This document shows positions 31,253 through 41,556 of a stretch of DNA of 64,000 nt, piece by piece; the first letter of the stretch is position 1; each line of letters begins with the position of its first letter. The DNA lies in NCBI GenBank assembly GCA_003213855.1, contig QCMJ01000002.1, positions 103,060 through 167,059 on the forward strand, written 5' to 3'. The position numbers and the translations under genes are program-made. The notes beneath the pieces were generated by a model. It had not been told where the DNA came from. It saw nothing but the letters and a program-made list of their open reading frames with translations, and searched no databases. Source of the DNA: Prochlorococcus sp. AG-418-O03 (lineage in GTDB: Bacteria > Cyanobacteriota > Cyanobacteriia > PCC-6307 > Cyanobiaceae).

Positions 31253-33292
31253 TTAATTATTTCTTGCCAATTTTTGTCTTAATTTTTTGATTCTATCCCT
31301 CAAATTTGCTGCTTCTTCAAAATTTAACTCTTTTGCAGCATCTTTCATTTTAATTTCTAACTTATCTATTAAGTCAGGTAATTCTTCGAGCAAACATTGA
31401 TTATCACTGGAATTAAGAATTGCGTCTGTTTTGTTATTAACTATATTTATTAAATCTTTAGATAAACCACCAGCATCTAGTTTTCTGGAAAGTTCTAGAA
31501 AGGATAATATTGAATTTTCTATTTTTTTGCCTGCAGGTTTTGGAGTAATACCATTGACTTGATTATATTTTTTTTGAATAGTTCTTCTTCTTTCAGTTTC
31601 AGATATTGCTCTTTTCATTGAATCTGTGAAGTTATCTGCATAAAGCAAGGCAACACCTTCAACATGTCTTGCAGCTCTTCCTATAGTTTGAATCAATGAC
31701 CTTTCTGCCCTGAGAAAACCTTCTTTATCAGCATCTAAAATGGCGACTAAGGATACTTCAGGAAGATCTAGTCCCTCTCTTAATAAATTAACTCCTACCA
31801 AAACATCATATTCGCCCATTCTAAGATCTTGAATAATTTCAATTCTTTCAATTGAATGGATTTCGGAATGCAAATATCTAACTCTTACTTTATTTTCAGA
31901 TAAAAAATCAGTTAGATCTTCAGCCATTCTCTTAGTAAGTGTTGTCACTAGCACTCTTTGATTCTTTTCAGCTCTAATTCTTATTTCTGATAACAGATCT
32001 TCTATTTGGCCCTCACTAGGTCTTACATCAATTTCAGGATCTAATACCCCAGTTGGTCTTATAACTTGCTCAATAAATTCACCATCACATTGATCTAATT
32101 CCCATTGACCGGGAGTTGCACTTATAAATAATGTCTGTTTTGATTTTTCCCAAAACTCTTCACATTTTAAAGGTCTATTATCTGCAGCACTGGGCAATCT
32201 AAAACCATGATCTATTAAAACTTTTTTTCTAGATTGATCACCGTTGTACATGGCATGAAGTTGGGGACATGTCACATGACTCTCATCAACTACCAACAAC
32301 CAATCTTTGGGAAAGTAATCTATTAAGCATTCTGGCGGTGAACCTTCCTCCCTGCCTGATAAATGACGAGCATAATTCTCAACTCCATTACAATAACCAA
32401 CCTCTTTCAGCATTTCTAAATCATATTTTGTACGTTGTTCTAGACGTTGAGCCTCTAATAATTTTCCTTCGTATGTAAATTTATCTAGTTGAGTTTTTAA
32501 CTCACTTCTAATTGCACTTATTGCACTCTCAAGTCTTTCTTTTGGGGTCACAAAATGCTTGGCTGGGTAAACGCTAATTTGTTCCAAACTTTCAAGTATT
32601 TCTCCTGTAGTAGGATCAACATATCTAATAGCTTCGACTTCATCACCAAATAATTCGATTCTTATTAATCTATCCTCATAAGCTGGACCGATTTCTAAAA
32701 CATCACCTTTAATTCTGAATCTGCCTCTAGTAATTTCAATATCATTTCTAGTATATTGATTTTCAACGAGAGACCTCAAAGAAGAACGTAGGTTTATTGA
32801 TTTTCCCACTTCAAATTTAACTGCAGCTTTTAAATACTCACTCGGTATACCAAGACCATAAATACAACTTATTGAGGCTACAACAATTACATCTTTTCTT
32901 TCAAATAATGAGCGTGTTGCAGAATGCCTAAGCATATCTATTTCTTCATTAATCGAAGCCGTTTTGGCTATGTAAGTATCACTTACGGGTACATAAGCTT
33001 CAGGTTGATAATAATCGTAGTAGGAAATAAAATACTCAACAGCATTTTTTGGGAAAAATTGCCTTAATTCATTACATAGTTGTGCAGCCAACGTTTTGTT
33101 ATGGGCTAATACAAGTGCTGGTCTTCCTGTTTGTTGAATTACATTCGCAATGGTAAATGTTTTACCAGTTCCAGTAGCTCCTAAAAGAGTCTGAAACTCT
33201 TTACCAGTATTAACACCTTTAACTAATTTTTTAATAGCTTCTGGTTGATCTCCATTTGGTTCGTAAGGAGCTTGAAGCTTATAGTTGTTCAT
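31253..33292 (-). CDS. uvrB: excinuclease ABC subunit B
   Basis: A 679-residue UvrB that verifies and holds DNA damage in nucleotide-excision repair. Helicase motifs: [20 protein letters not shown] (motif I), the beta-hairpin region [37 protein letters not shown] and [19 protein letters not shown]. The C-terminal UVR domain ([20 protein letters not shown]) binds UvrC. I take the ATG at 33290-33292; a TTG just before it would add one residue. An inverted repeat lies in the short upstream spacer. Confidence 0.97.
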   Translation of the reverse strand: MNNYKLQAPYEPNGDQPEAIKKLVKGVNTGKEFQTLLGATGTGKTFTIANVIQQTGRPALVLAHNKTLAAQLCNELRQFFPKNAVEYFISYYDYYQPEAYVPVSDTYIAKTASINEEIDMLRHSATRSLFERKDVIVVASISCIYGLGIPSEYLKAAVKFEVGKSINLRSSLRSLVENQYTRNDIEITRGRFRIKGDVLEIGPAYEDRLIRIELFGDEVEAIRYVDPTTGEILESLEQISVYPAKHFVTPKERLESAISAIRSELKTQLDKFTYEGKLLEAQRLEQRTKYDLEMLKEVGYCNGVENYARHLSGREEGSPPECLIDYFPKDWLLVVDESHVTCPQLHAMYNGDQSRKKVLIDHGFRLPSAADNRPLKCEEFWEKSKQTLFISATPGQWELDQCDGEFIEQVIRPTGVLDPEIDVRPSEGQIEDLLSEIRIRAEKNQRVLVTTLTKRMAEDLTDFLSENKVRVRYLHSEIHSIERIEIIQDLRMGEYDVLVGVNLLREGLDLPEVSLVAILDADKEGFLRAERSLIQTIGRAARHVEGVALLYADNFTDSMKRAISETERRRTIQKKYNQVNGITPKPAGKKIENSILSFLELSRKLDAGGLSKDLINIVNNKTDAILNSSDNQCLLEELPDLIDKLEIKMKDAAKELNFEEAANLRDRIKKLRQKLARNN

Positions 33293-33300
33293 CAAGCAAG

Positions 33301-33319
33301 TAGCAAAAGGATATTGCTA
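33301..33319. promoter_or_regulatory. inverted repeat upstream of uvrB
   Basis: TAGCAA and TTGCTA flank a 7-base spacer, 9 bases upstream of the uvrB ATG and just after the stop of the upstream ycf23 gene. It could be an operator for a damage-responsive repressor or a small hairpin. I do not claim a LexA box. Confidence 0.3.
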
Positions 33320-33321
33320 TA

Positions 33322-34098
33322 CTAAGAAACTTTTTCTCCAATTATTGAATTTTTCAAAGATTCTTTTAAGCCCCTAACAACCGCAATCATTGATATTAAA
33401 TCATCTAATTTATTAACTACAGATCCAACGCCAACTGCTGAGGCTCCAGAGGATATAGCTAGGGGACAAGTTACTTGACTTAATCCAGAGGCACTCATGA
33501 TTGGTATATTCAGAGATTGTTTCTTAAATTCTTGATGAATAGCATAGGTAGCTGCAAGAGTTGGTACTGATTTTTCAAAAAAGCCTTGAATTCCTGGAGA
33601 GTAAGGAGTGGAACTGGTGCCACCTTCTGTTTGAATAATATCAACACCTTCTTCCACTAGCTTTACAGCAAGATCAACTTGTTTATCAATAGGCATAGTG
33701 TGAGGAACAGTTACTGATAAAGGAACATTAGGCAATAAATCCCTCGTCTCTTTTGTAATGTTTAAAACTTTTTTATCTGAAAAATTAATACCTTTTTCAT
33801 AAAAAGTATCGTAATTTCCTATCTCAATTAATGATGCTCCTGCTTTTACAGAATCTTGAAAAGATCGTGGTAATACTGAACTAACACAAACGGGTAGAAT
33901 TGAATTCTTAAGTGCTAAATCAACGAGTTCAGGTTTACAAGCAATATCGACAAGATCTGCTCCTCCTAATGAAGCAGCCTCAACAATTATTTTCACAGAT
34001 TGAACATCGAAATTATTCAATCCTGAAATAACTTTGAGTAAAGATTTGCTTCTTAACTCTTCTTTAACTTTTTGTGGCAAAAGATTAATCAGACTCAT
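33322..34098 (-). CDS. ycf23: DUF561 / Ycf23 family TIM-barrel-like protein
   Basis: A protein of about 258 residues of the plastid/cyanobacterial Ycf23 family: LLKVISGLNNFDVQSVKIIV, GGADLVDIACKPELVDLAL, LSVTVPHTMPIDKQVDLAVK and GVDIIQTEGGTSSTPYSPG. The alternating strands and helices and the IMSASGLSQVTCPLAIS segment suggest a (beta/alpha)8 barrel, but no reaction is known. Homology begins at the ATG at 34096-34098; ATGs at 34131 and 34152 would add an unconserved basic leader. Divergent from tilS. Confidence 0.83.
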   Translation of the reverse strand: MSLINLLPQKVKEELRSKSLLKVISGLNNFDVQSVKIIVEAASLGGADLVDIACKPELVDLALKNSILPVCVSSVLPRSFQDSVKAGASLIEIGNYDTFYEKGINFSDKKVLNITKETRDLLPNVPLSVTVPHTMPIDKQVDLAVKLVEEGVDIIQTEGGTSSTPYSPGIQGFFEKSVPTLAATYAIHQEFKKQSLNIPIMSASGLSQVTCPLAISSGASAVGVGSVVNKLDDLISMIAVVRGLKESLKNSIIGEKVS

Positions 34099-34183
34099 TT
34101 TCTTAATGAATTTATTACCCGATTGTGACATTGTTTTAGTAAAACAGTGCATTTTTTAAAAAATATTATCTGAGCAACACAAA

Positions 34184-35194
34184 ATGTCTGATAAAAAATT
34201 AACTCAGAAAAATTGGTCATCATGGCATCATCAGCTTCATAAGGAGATTCTTACCAAAAAAATATTAATTCCCAAAGGATCCAATATTTTAATAAGTGTT
34301 TCCGGGGGGCAGGACTCAATGGCCCTATTAACACTCATTAATGACCTAAAAAAACTACATAATTGGTCTATAAATGTTTGGCATGGTGATCATCAGTGGC
34401 ACGAAAAATCCTCAGTATATGCTCGTGAATTAAAAAGTTATTGCGAAGATAAAGATATTTCATTCTCTTTTGATCAAGCAAATAAAGAAAGTATTTCTTC
34501 AGAAGAAAAAGCACGAGAATGGAGATATAAAAAATTATGCGAAAAAGCCAAAACTTTATTAAATAAAAATCAGCAAAAACATAATATTTATTTGTTAACT
34601 GGTCACACGAGTAGTGATAACGCAGAAACATTTATCCTTAATTTATCTAGAGGGAGCAATTTTGCCGGTCTGAGTAATATTGAGAGCAAAAGATTAATAG
34701 AAAATCAAATTTTTTTAATAAGGCCAATATTAATTTTCAGTAGAGAAGATACAAAACAATTTTGTAATGATATGAAAATCCCAGTCTGGGAAGATCCTAC
34801 AAATTCAAATCTTAAATTAAAAAGAAACCTAGTAAGAAAAAAAATTATTCCTACCTTGGAGGTTATTTATCCTGGTTGTTCTGAAAGGATAAATAATTTT
34901 TCACAAAAAATGAGCAACTACAATAAGGAACGTAATGATCTTGGTGAACTAGCATACCTATATTGTAAAGATTTAAAAGGTATCAATAGGAATCTTTTAA
35001 ATAATATGTGTATTGAAGCGAGGTGCACAATTTTAAATAGATTTTTAAAAGAAGTATCTGCAAAGCAGTGTAATTCTAAAAATCTGACAAAATTAGCAAC
35101 CTCAATTTATGAAAAAAATAATGGTCAAATTAACTTTCAAGAGTTTTTAAAAATTGTTTGGAATAAAAACTATATAAATTTTGAAAAAAGTTAG
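34184..35194 (+). CDS. tilS: tRNA(Ile)-lysidine synthase
   Basis: The 336-residue enzyme converts C34 of tRNA-Ile(CAU) to lysidine so that it reads AUA, an important codon in AT-rich genomes. The N-type ATP pyrophosphatase has PP-loop ILISVSGGQDSMALLT (S40), the tRNA-binding region HQWHEKSSVYARELK, LLTGHTSSDNAETFILNLSR, and WEDPTNSNLKLKRNLVRKKI. Only a short helical region follows the core, as in the shorter TilS forms. Its stop codon overlaps that of rnj on the opposite strand. Confidence 0.94.
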   Translation: MSDKKLTQKNWSSWHHQLHKEILTKKILIPKGSNILISVSGGQDSMALLTLINDLKKLHNWSINVWHGDHQWHEKSSVYARELKSYCEDKDISFSFDQANKESISSEEKAREWRYKKLCEKAKTLLNKNQQKHNIYLLTGHTSSDNAETFILNLSRGSNFAGLSNIESKRLIENQIFLIRPILIFSREDTKQFCNDMKIPVWEDPTNSNLKLKRNLVRKKIIPTLEVIYPGCSERINNFSQKMSNYNKERNDLGELAYLYCKDLKGINRNLLNNMCIEARCTILNRFLKEVSAKQCNSKNLTKLATSIYEKNNGQINFQEFLKIVWNKNYINFEKS

Positions 35195-37176
35195 GAGGTG
35201 ACAGCAGATCTTCTTCTTCTTGTTCTACCTTCAAATGAATCTTCTGTAGCAGTCTCAGCTGATGGATTCTGTGAAATTTTTGGACTTTTTTGGATATTTT
35301 GTGGGTTATTTGAAATTTTCGAATGGTTATTGTTTGATTTCTTATGAAAATTATTATTATTTCGATTTCTATTGGAAAAATTTTGCTCTTCGGTAATCTT
35401 TGGAATATAAGCACGAGTTCCACTTGGAGCAGGTTGAACTAAACACAAAATAAGTGGTTCAACTTGTAATTCTCTTCTCATTCTTCTCGATAAACCATTT
35501 TCAATTTCTCTTTGCACACCAATCCAATCTACTTCAAAATTATTCGGCCCAGTTTGTCTAGATAATTGTTTCCATCTATTTTCTAAGACCCAACTTATTT
35601 CTCGTTCTGTCCACATAGACATTTTTCTTGGCTCTGCAGTAGTAACAACTCCTCTTAAATTAACTCTAGGAGGCGCAACCATCTTCCCATCTGTACTAAT
35701 AGGAGCTAAAACAGTTACTACACCATCACCAGCTAATTGCTGCCTTTCTTTTAACACTCGAGCATCTACTATCCCATTTCGTGAGTTATCAAGCAGTTCA
35801 ACACCTGCTTTTACAGGATCGCCTTTTTGAATGGAATTAGATGTTAACTCAACTACATCTCCATTTTCAATAATTAAAATATTGTCCTTTGGAACCCCCA
35901 TAGTTTGCGCACTCTTGCCATGACAAACAAGCATTCTATGTTCTCCATGAACAGGTACAAAAAACTTAGGTTTTGCGAGTGCCAACATTAACTTTTGATC
36001 TTCTTGAAAACCATGACCAGAAACATGAATATTCTCACCCTTTCCATAAACAACCTTTGCTCCAAGTTTCATTAATCTATCAATTGTATTAACAACAGAA
36101 ATAGTATTTCCAGGAATTGGGCTAGCCGAAAATATTACAGTATCAGTAGTCTTAAGACGAACATGCTGATGTTCACCGCGAGATATTCTGCTTAAAGCTG
36201 CTAAAGGTTCTCCTTGACTTCCCGTCATTAATAATAAGGTCTCTCTGTCAGGCAAATCTCTAATTTGCTTGATAGGAACAAACAAATCATCTGGGCATTT
36301 CATATAACCAATATCTCTCGCCTTAGCAATAACATTTATCATCGATCTACCTAACAAACCGACCTTTCTTCCATGTTTCATGGCCAACTCTAAGATCATT
36401 GTCACTCTATGCACAGAACTAGCAAAAGTGGTAAGGATAACTCGTTCTTTTGCCTCAGCAATATGTTTTTCTAAAGAGGGATAGATAGTCTTCTCAGAAG
36501 GACAAAAACCTGGAACTTCGGCATTAGTAGAATCACTGAACATGCATAAAACACCCTTCTCTCCGTAATGCACCATTCTTTCAATATCAAATTGCTCTCC
36601 ATCTACTGGCATATGATCAAACTTAAAATCTCCCGTGAAAATAACTGTGCCAACTGGTGTTGTAACTGCTAAAGAAAAACTATCGCAAATAGAATGGGTA
36701 TTTCGAATAAATTCAACAGAAAAATGTTGTCCAACTTTTACAACATCTCTTGGATTTACGGTCTGTATGGTAGTTCTATCAGATACTCCTGCTTCCTCCA
36801 TTTTCCCTCTAAGCATTGACATTGCAAGTCTTGGGCCATAAATAATCGGAATATTAAAATGCTTTAAATGATGAGAAATACCTCCAATATGATCTTCATG
36901 ACCGTGAGTAACAATCATGCCTTTAATTCTTCTTTGATTTTCTTTTAAAAAAGTAGTATCTGGCATGACAACGTTTACGCCATGCATACCATCAGATGGG
37001 AAAGCTAGGCCAGCATCAACAAGCATTAATTCATCACCAAATTCAAAAACACAAGTGTTTTTACCTATTTCATGTAGTCCGCCCAGAGGGATTACTCTTA
37101 GAGCTGGCGTATTACTTTTAGATCTAGATGAATCATTAGTAGATCTATTTGCAGTTGAATTTGTACTTGATTGCAT
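35191..37176 (-). CDS. rnj: ribonuclease J
   Basis: A 661-residue metallo-beta-lactamase/beta-CASP nuclease with 5'-exo and endonuclease activity in mRNA turnover and rRNA maturation. Metal ligands are H91, H93, D95 and H96 in IVTHGHEDHIGGI; GTVIFTGDFKFDHMP, MTGSQGEPLAALSRIS and FVPVHGEHRMLV follow. About 25 N-terminal residues and a tail of about 65 residues are low complexity, the tail rich in Asn, Lys and Ser and ending in an arginine cluster. rnj ends the minus-strand series asd-dapA-rnj. Confidence 0.94.
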   Translation of the reverse strand: MQSSTNSTANRSTNDSSRSKSNTPALRVIPLGGLHEIGKNTCVFEFGDELMLVDAGLAFPSDGMHGVNVVMPDTTFLKENQRRIKGMIVTHGHEDHIGGISHHLKHFNIPIIYGPRLAMSMLRGKMEEAGVSDRTTIQTVNPRDVVKVGQHFSVEFIRNTHSICDSFSLAVTTPVGTVIFTGDFKFDHMPVDGEQFDIERMVHYGEKGVLCMFSDSTNAEVPGFCPSEKTIYPSLEKHIAEAKERVILTTFASSVHRVTMILELAMKHGRKVGLLGRSMINVIAKARDIGYMKCPDDLFVPIKQIRDLPDRETLLLMTGSQGEPLAALSRISRGEHQHVRLKTTDTVIFSASPIPGNTISVVNTIDRLMKLGAKVVYGKGENIHVSGHGFQEDQKLMLALAKPKFFVPVHGEHRMLVCHGKSAQTMGVPKDNILIIENGDVVELTSNSIQKGDPVKAGVELLDNSRNGIVDARVLKERQQLAGDGVVTVLAPISTDGKMVAPPRVNLRGVVTTAEPRKMSMWTEREISWVLENRWKQLSRQTGPNNFEVDWIGVQREIENGLSRRMRRELQVEPLILCLVQPAPSGTRAYIPKITEEQNFSNRNRNNNNFHKKSNNNHSKISNNPQNIQKSPKISQNPSAETATEDSFEGRTRRRRSAVTS

Positions 37177-37253
37177 AATTTTGAAATTTATGAAGGCCTG
37201 CTTGTAATCAAATAAGGTTTATTTAAATTTAATTATCAAGTTAAATATAATCC

Positions 37254-38159
37254 CTATTGTAGGGATTTCAGGATAAAAGATAGTTGCTTTTTCATGTCAT
37301 TGCTTAATGGTGACAAAGGACTTCTAGGATCACCTACATTCCATCCAGATAGCTCCAAAGCAGCCTTAATTGGGATTGGATTAGTAGTCATAAAGAGTGC
37401 TTTGAAAAGAGGCTGAAGTTTTTCGTGAATAGCAAGCGCATTGGACACCTCTCCACTTTGAAAGGAATGAATCATCTCTTTCAATTGCAATCCAACCAAA
37501 TGACTTGCAACACTTACTACTCCTACAGCACCTACAGATAACATTGGAAGCAACAATGAATCGTCGCCACTATATACAGAGAGTTTGGAGCCACAAATAG
37601 CTCTTAGTTCTGATACTTCTTCTATTCTACCGCTTGCAGCTTTAATACTGAGAATATTTGAGAAATTCATAAGTTTCTTTACAGTATCAGGTAATAAATT
37701 GCATCCTGTCCTTCCTGGAATGTTGTAGAGCATTAAAGGTAAATCCTTTGCAGAATTAGCAATAGAACTGAAATGTTTATAAAGACCTTCTTGAGGTGGT
37801 TTATTGTAATAAGGAACAACGACCAAACCACCGTCGGCACCAGAGTCGTAGGCTTTTTTTGTAGCTTCCACAGCCTCGCTTGTACAGTTACTTCCAGTGC
37901 CAACTATTACTTTACAGCTTGAATCCAAAGATCCTTTTACCGCAAGAAATAAATCATGCTGTTCAGTCCATGAAAGAGTCGGAGATTCTCCAGTAGTACC
38001 ACATAACACTATTCCATCGGAACCGTTCTCAAAAAGATAATTTGAGAGTTTTATAGCTAGTTCATAATCTACATCTCCATTATCATTAAATGGAGTAACC
38101 ATTGCAGTCAATATTTTTCCAAATAGTGGATTATTACACTCAGTTTTGTCTGGAATCAT
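37254..38159 (-). CDS. dapA: 4-hydroxy-tetrahydrodipicolinate synthase
   Basis: A 301-residue aldolase-type barrel enzyme condensing pyruvate with aspartate semialdehyde on the way to lysine and diaminopimelate. Schiff-base lysine K173 is in [14 protein letters not shown]145 in [13 protein letters not shown], and [17 protein letters not shown] holds the conserved threonines. Its ATG overlaps the asd stop by four bases, so the substrate-producing and substrate-using enzymes are translationally coupled. Confidence 0.96.
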   Translation of the reverse strand: MIPDKTECNNPLFGKILTAMVTPFNDNGDVDYELAIKLSNYLFENGSDGIVLCGTTGESPTLSWTEQHDLFLAVKGSLDSSCKVIVGTGSNCTSEAVEATKKAYDSGADGGLVVVPYYNKPPQEGLYKHFSSIANSAKDLPLMLYNIPGRTGCNLLPDTVKKLMNFSNILSIKAASGRIEEVSELRAICGSKLSVYSGDDSLLLPMLSVGAVGVVSVASHLVGLQLKEMIHSFQSGEVSNALAIHEKLQPLFKALFMTTNPIPIKAALELSGWNVGDPRSPLSPLSNDMKKQLSFILKSLQ

Positions 38160-39187
38160 TTTTTTGGAATTAATAACTCAGCTATTTGAACAGCGTTAAG
38201 AGCTGCTCCTTTTCTTATTTGATCTCCACATAACCATAATTCTAATCCATTAGGCTGACTTATATCAGTTCTTAGCCTGCCAACAGCAACATTATCCCTT
38301 CCCATAACGTCATTTGGCATAGGAAATCTATTATTTTTATAATCCTCAATAATTTCAATTCCAGCAGATTTTTTTAATTCTTCAAGAGCATCTTTAGACT
38401 CAACTACTCCGGCAAATTCAATATTGATCGATTCAGAATGTGCTCTTAGTATTGGAACTCGAACACATGTGGCAGAGATCTTTAAATCAGCAATATTTAA
38501 TATTTTCCTAGTCTCATTAACCATTTTCATTTCTTCTTCGCAGTAATTATTTTCAAGCATGGGTGAATTATGTAAAAACAAGTTAAAAGCCAGTGAATAT
38601 GGCAAAACTTCACTTTTTTGAGGATTACCCTGAAGATATTTTTCAGTTAAAAGTTTTAGTTCCTCCATCGCTAATTGGCCTGCACCACTTACAGATTGAT
38701 ATGTTGAGACAACTACTCGTTGAATAGTCGAAAGTTTATTTAATGGAGCTAAAACTAATGTCAACAAAATTGTAGTGCAGTTTGGATTAGCTATTACCCC
38801 ATCATGATTAAGTGCTTCACTAGCATTAACTTCAGGAACTACAAGAGGCACATTCTTATCCAGTCTGAAAGCACTTGAATTATCTATCAATAAAGTATTT
38901 TGTTCCATTATGGTAGACAACCATTTTTTTGAAATACTTCCACCAGCTGAAGCTAAAACTAAATCAAGGTTCAGAAATTCTTCCTTAGTTGTTTTTTTTG
39001 TAACTAATTCTTCACCTTTCCAAATAATTTTTTTTCCTTCTGAACGCTCGGATGAAAGCAAGACCAATTCTGATATTGGGAAATCACGTTGTTCGAGAAT
39101 TTTGAGTAATTCAGATCCGACAGCACCTGAAGATCCTAAAACAGCAACTTTTAATGGCCTATTAGGCAAAAACGGAGATTGTCTCAC
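38156..39187 (-). CDS. asd: aspartate-semialdehyde dehydrogenase
   Basis: The 343-residue enzyme reduces aspartyl phosphate, the product of LysC, to the semialdehyde. NADP-binding [18 protein letters not shown], catalytic C137 in [30 protein letters not shown], and the histidine in [16 protein letters not shown] are all visible. The start is GTG (39185-39187). It leads asd-dapA on the minus strand and diverges from tig across 120 bases that contain a 13-base palindrome. Confidence 0.96.
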   Translation of the reverse strand: MRQSPFLPNRPLKVAVLGSSGAVGSELLKILEQRDFPISELVLLSSERSEGKKIIWKGEELVTKKTTKEEFLNLDLVLASAGGSISKKWLSTIMEQNTLLIDNSSAFRLDKNVPLVVPEVNASEALNHDGVIANPNCTTILLTLVLAPLNKLSTIQRVVVSTYQSVSGAGQLAMEELKLLTEKYLQGNPQKSEVLPYSLAFNLFLHNSPMLENNYCEEEMKMVNETRKILNIADLKISATCVRVPILRAHSESINIEFAGVVESKDALEELKKSAGIEIIEDYKNNRFPMPNDVMGRDNVAVGRLRTDISQPNGLELWLCGDQIRKGAALNAVQIAELLIPKK

Positions 39188-39258
39188 ACTTTAAAATGAT
39201 TTTTATAAATAGATTGACTATTTTTTTTACTTTATCAAAAAAATAACTTTCAAGGAAA

Positions 39259-39271
39259 TCACATAATGTGA
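39259..39271. promoter_or_regulatory. 13-base palindrome between asd and tig
   Basis: TCACAT-A-ATGTGA is a perfect inverted repeat centred 43 bases before the tig ATG and 78 bases before the asd GTG. Its position in a divergent spacer suits an operator. Half-sites recall the TGTGA element of CRP-type regulators but in the opposite order, so I do not assign a regulator. Confidence 0.35.
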
Positions 39272-39307
39272 AATAATTAAGATTCGGCTTTTAGTAATAA
39301 ATAAAAA

Positions 39308-40741
39308 ATGGCTAAAGAAGCATTAATAGTCAAAACAACTCCTCTGCCTCAAAGTAGAATCTCATTTGAATTAGAAATACCATCTGAGACATGCAAAACA
39401 TGTGTAAATGAGACAATCAGTTCTATTAGTCGTTCGGCTAAAATTCCGGGATTTAGACTTGGTAAAATTCCTAAACAAGTCTTAATTCAAAGAATTGGAA
39501 TCACACAATTACATGCTTCTGCTCTAGAAAAAATTATTGATAAATCATGGCAAGAAGCATTAAAAATAAAATCTATAGAGCCACTAAGTGAGCCAGAATT
39601 GGTAGATGGATTTGAATCTTTACTCTCAAAGTTTAGTCCCGACAAATCACTTAAGGTTACTCTTCAAACTGATGTTGCCCCAGAATTAAAACTAAAAAAA
39701 TCCAAAGGACTAAGTGTTGAAATCTCAAAAACAAAGTTTGATCCTAAGTCAATAGATGAAGCGCTAGAAAAATCTAGAAGTCAGTTTGCAAATATTATTC
39801 CAGTTACCAATAGAGCAGCAAAATTAGGAGATATTGCTGTAGTTAGTTTTAAAGGAAAATATAAAGATTCTGGTAAAGAGATTGATGGTGGAACAAGTGA
39901 ATCAATGGATCTTGAGTTAGAAAAAAACAAAATGATTCCTGGTTTCGTTGAGGGAATCATAAAGATGAAAATTGGTGATACAAAAACACTTAACCTTAAA
40001 TTTCCTGAAGATTATTCTCATGAGGATTCAAGAGGCAAAGAGGCAATCTTTGAGATAAATCTTAAGGATCTTAAAGAAAAAGAATTGCCTGAACTTAATG
40101 ACGATTTTGCAAAACAGTCTGGTAACAAAGAATCATTAAAAGAGTTAAAGAAAGACATTGAAAAGCAACTTAAAAACAGTTTTGAAAAAACTCAAAAAGA
40201 TATCAAAATTGAAGCTTTACTAGATGCCTTAACAAACGAATTGGTTGCTGAAATTCCAAAATCTATGATTGATATAGAAGTGAGAAATAATATTGAACAA
40301 ACCGCTCAAAGATTTGCTCAACAAGGTCTTGATGTTAAATCTACTTTCACTCCGGAATTAGTAAAGTCATTAGCAGAGTCCACAAGGCCTCAGGCTGAAA
40401 AAAATGTTCAAAGAAATTTAGCTTTAAAAGCATTAGCTGAAACAGAAAACATAAAAGTTGAGAAAAATGAAATTGATTTAAAAATGAAAGATTATGAAGA
40501 TGCAATCTCTCAATCTTCAAAACAAATAGATATTAAAAAATTAACAGAAGTGATAAGTAACGATTTACTCAAAGAAAAATTAATAATCTGGCTTGAAGAA
40601 AATTCTGAAGTAAAAGAAAAAACTACAAAAACTTCTAAAGCTACCAAAACCTCTAAAACAACAAAAGCCGCAAAAACTGCGACAAAAACTACAAAAACTA
40701 CAAAAACTACAAAAACTCAAAATAAAAAAGAAAAAAAATAA
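39308..40741 (+). CDS. tig: trigger factor (ribosome-associated chaperone, prolyl isomerase)
   Basis: A 477-residue trigger factor. The N-terminal ribosome-binding domain has the signature region KIPGFRLGKIPKQVLIQRIG; the FKBP-like domain (about 170-260) has LGDIAVVSFKGKYKD and MIPGFVEGIIKMKIGDTKTL; the helical chaperone arms follow. The last 40 residues are almost only Lys and Thr with some Ala and Ser, partly from four tandem 9-base repeats. That basic tail is longer than in most homologues. tig leads the plus-strand series tig-clpP-clpX-dnaX. Confidence 0.95.
   Translation: MAKEALIVKTTPLPQSRISFELEIPSETCKTCVNETISSISRSAKIPGFRLGKIPKQVLIQRIGITQLHASALEKIIDKSWQEALKIKSIEPLSEPELVDGFESLLSKFSPDKSLKVTLQTDVAPELKLKKSKGLSVEISKTKFDPKSIDEALEKSRSQFANIIPVTNRAAKLGDIAVVSFKGKYKDSGKEIDGGTSESMDLELEKNKMIPGFVEGIIKMKIGDTKTLNLKFPEDYSHEDSRGKEAIFEINLKDLKEKELPELNDDFAKQSGNKESLKELKKDIEKQLKNSFEKTQKDIKIEALLDALTNELVAEIPKSMIDIEVRNNIEQTAQRFAQQGLDVKSTFTPELVKSLAESTRPQAEKNVQRNLALKALAETENIKVEKNEIDLKMKDYEDAISQSSKQIDIKKLTEVISNDLLKEKLIIWLEENSEVKEKTTKTSKATKTSKTTKAAKTATKTTKTTKTTKTQNKKEKK
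40682..40717 (+). repeat. four tandem 9-base repeats in tig
   Basis: The unit ACAAAAACT occurs four times without interruption and encodes repeated Thr-Lys-Thr. Looser copies lie upstream from about 40620. The unit is a multiple of three, so copy-number change would keep the frame. Confidence 0.85.
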
Positions 40742-40806
40742 TTTATGAAATTTCCTACTAATTAAACAAAAACCCCTTAAATTATTTATAAGACGAAAAC
40801 TAATTT

Positions 40807-41451
40807 GTGAACTCAGAAAAAAAACATTTAATCCAAAGCTCAATAAGTTCTTACGAAAGTAATAATAAAACTATTGCTGCTGTTCCTACCGTTATAGAAC
40901 AATCAGGTAGAGGAGAAAGAGCTTTTGATATATATTCAAGACTATTGAGAGAGAGAATAATTTTTTTAGGTACTGGAATTAATGATTATGTATCTGACTC
41001 ACTAGTTGCACAATTATTATTTCTTGAAGCGGAAGATCCCGAAAAAGACATACAAATATATATCAATTCTCCAGGAGGCTCAGTAACTGCAGGAATGGCC
41101 ATATACGATACTATGCAACAAATATCCCCTGATGTAGTGACCATATGCTTTGGAGTAGCGGCAAGTATGGGGGCATTTCTACTTTCTGGAGGAGCAAAAG
41201 GGAAAAGATTAGCTTTACCTAATTCTAGGATTATGATTCACCAACCACTGGGAGGTGCACAAGGTCAAGCAGTAGAGATTGAAATACAAGCTAAAGAAAT
41301 ACTTTTTCTCAAAAAAACATTAAATACGCTTTTAGCAGAACATACTGGTCAACCTTTAGAAAAAATTAATGAAGATACAGAAAGAGATTATTTTTTATCT
41401 CCCTCAGAAGCAGTCGAATATGGATTAATTGATAAAGTTATCAAAAAGTGA
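40807..41451 (+). CDS. clpP: ATP-dependent Clp protease proteolytic subunit
   Basis: A 214-residue ClpP with triad S120 ([12 protein letters not shown]), H145 ([10 protein letters not shown]) and D194 ([12 protein letters not shown]), at the spacing expected for active ClpP. About 25 variable residues precede the [20 protein letters not shown] start of the mature fold, which may be a propeptide. Cyanobacteria carry several clpP genes; this is the one paired with clpX (often called clpP2). The start is GTG at 40807; clpX follows after about 105 bases. Confidence 0.95.
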   Translation: MNSEKKHLIQSSISSYESNNKTIAAVPTVIEQSGRGERAFDIYSRLLRERIIFLGTGINDYVSDSLVAQLLFLEAEDPEKDIQIYINSPGGSVTAGMAIYDTMQQISPDVVTICFGVAASMGAFLLSGGAKGKRLALPNSRIMIHQPLGGAQGQAVEIEIQAKEILFLKKTLNTLLAEHTGQPLEKINEDTERDYFLSPSEAVEYGLIDKVIKK

Positions 41452-41556
41452 CAAGGGATGCTAATTTTTTAAGAATATGATGACGAATCAATATTTATAA
41501 GCAATCCTAGTGAATAGGGAATATTTAACACCTTTCACTTTAAAAACTTATAATCG

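Noticed and set aside
35130..35423. Minus-strand frame of 97 codons overlapping the rnj tail
   Set aside because: Out-of-frame reading of the rnj low-complexity tail and the tilS end.
40580..40843. Minus-strand Phe/Cys/Ser-rich frame opposite the end of tig
   Set aside because: It is the reverse reading of the Lys/Thr repeat and crosses into the clpP start; a low-complexity artefact.
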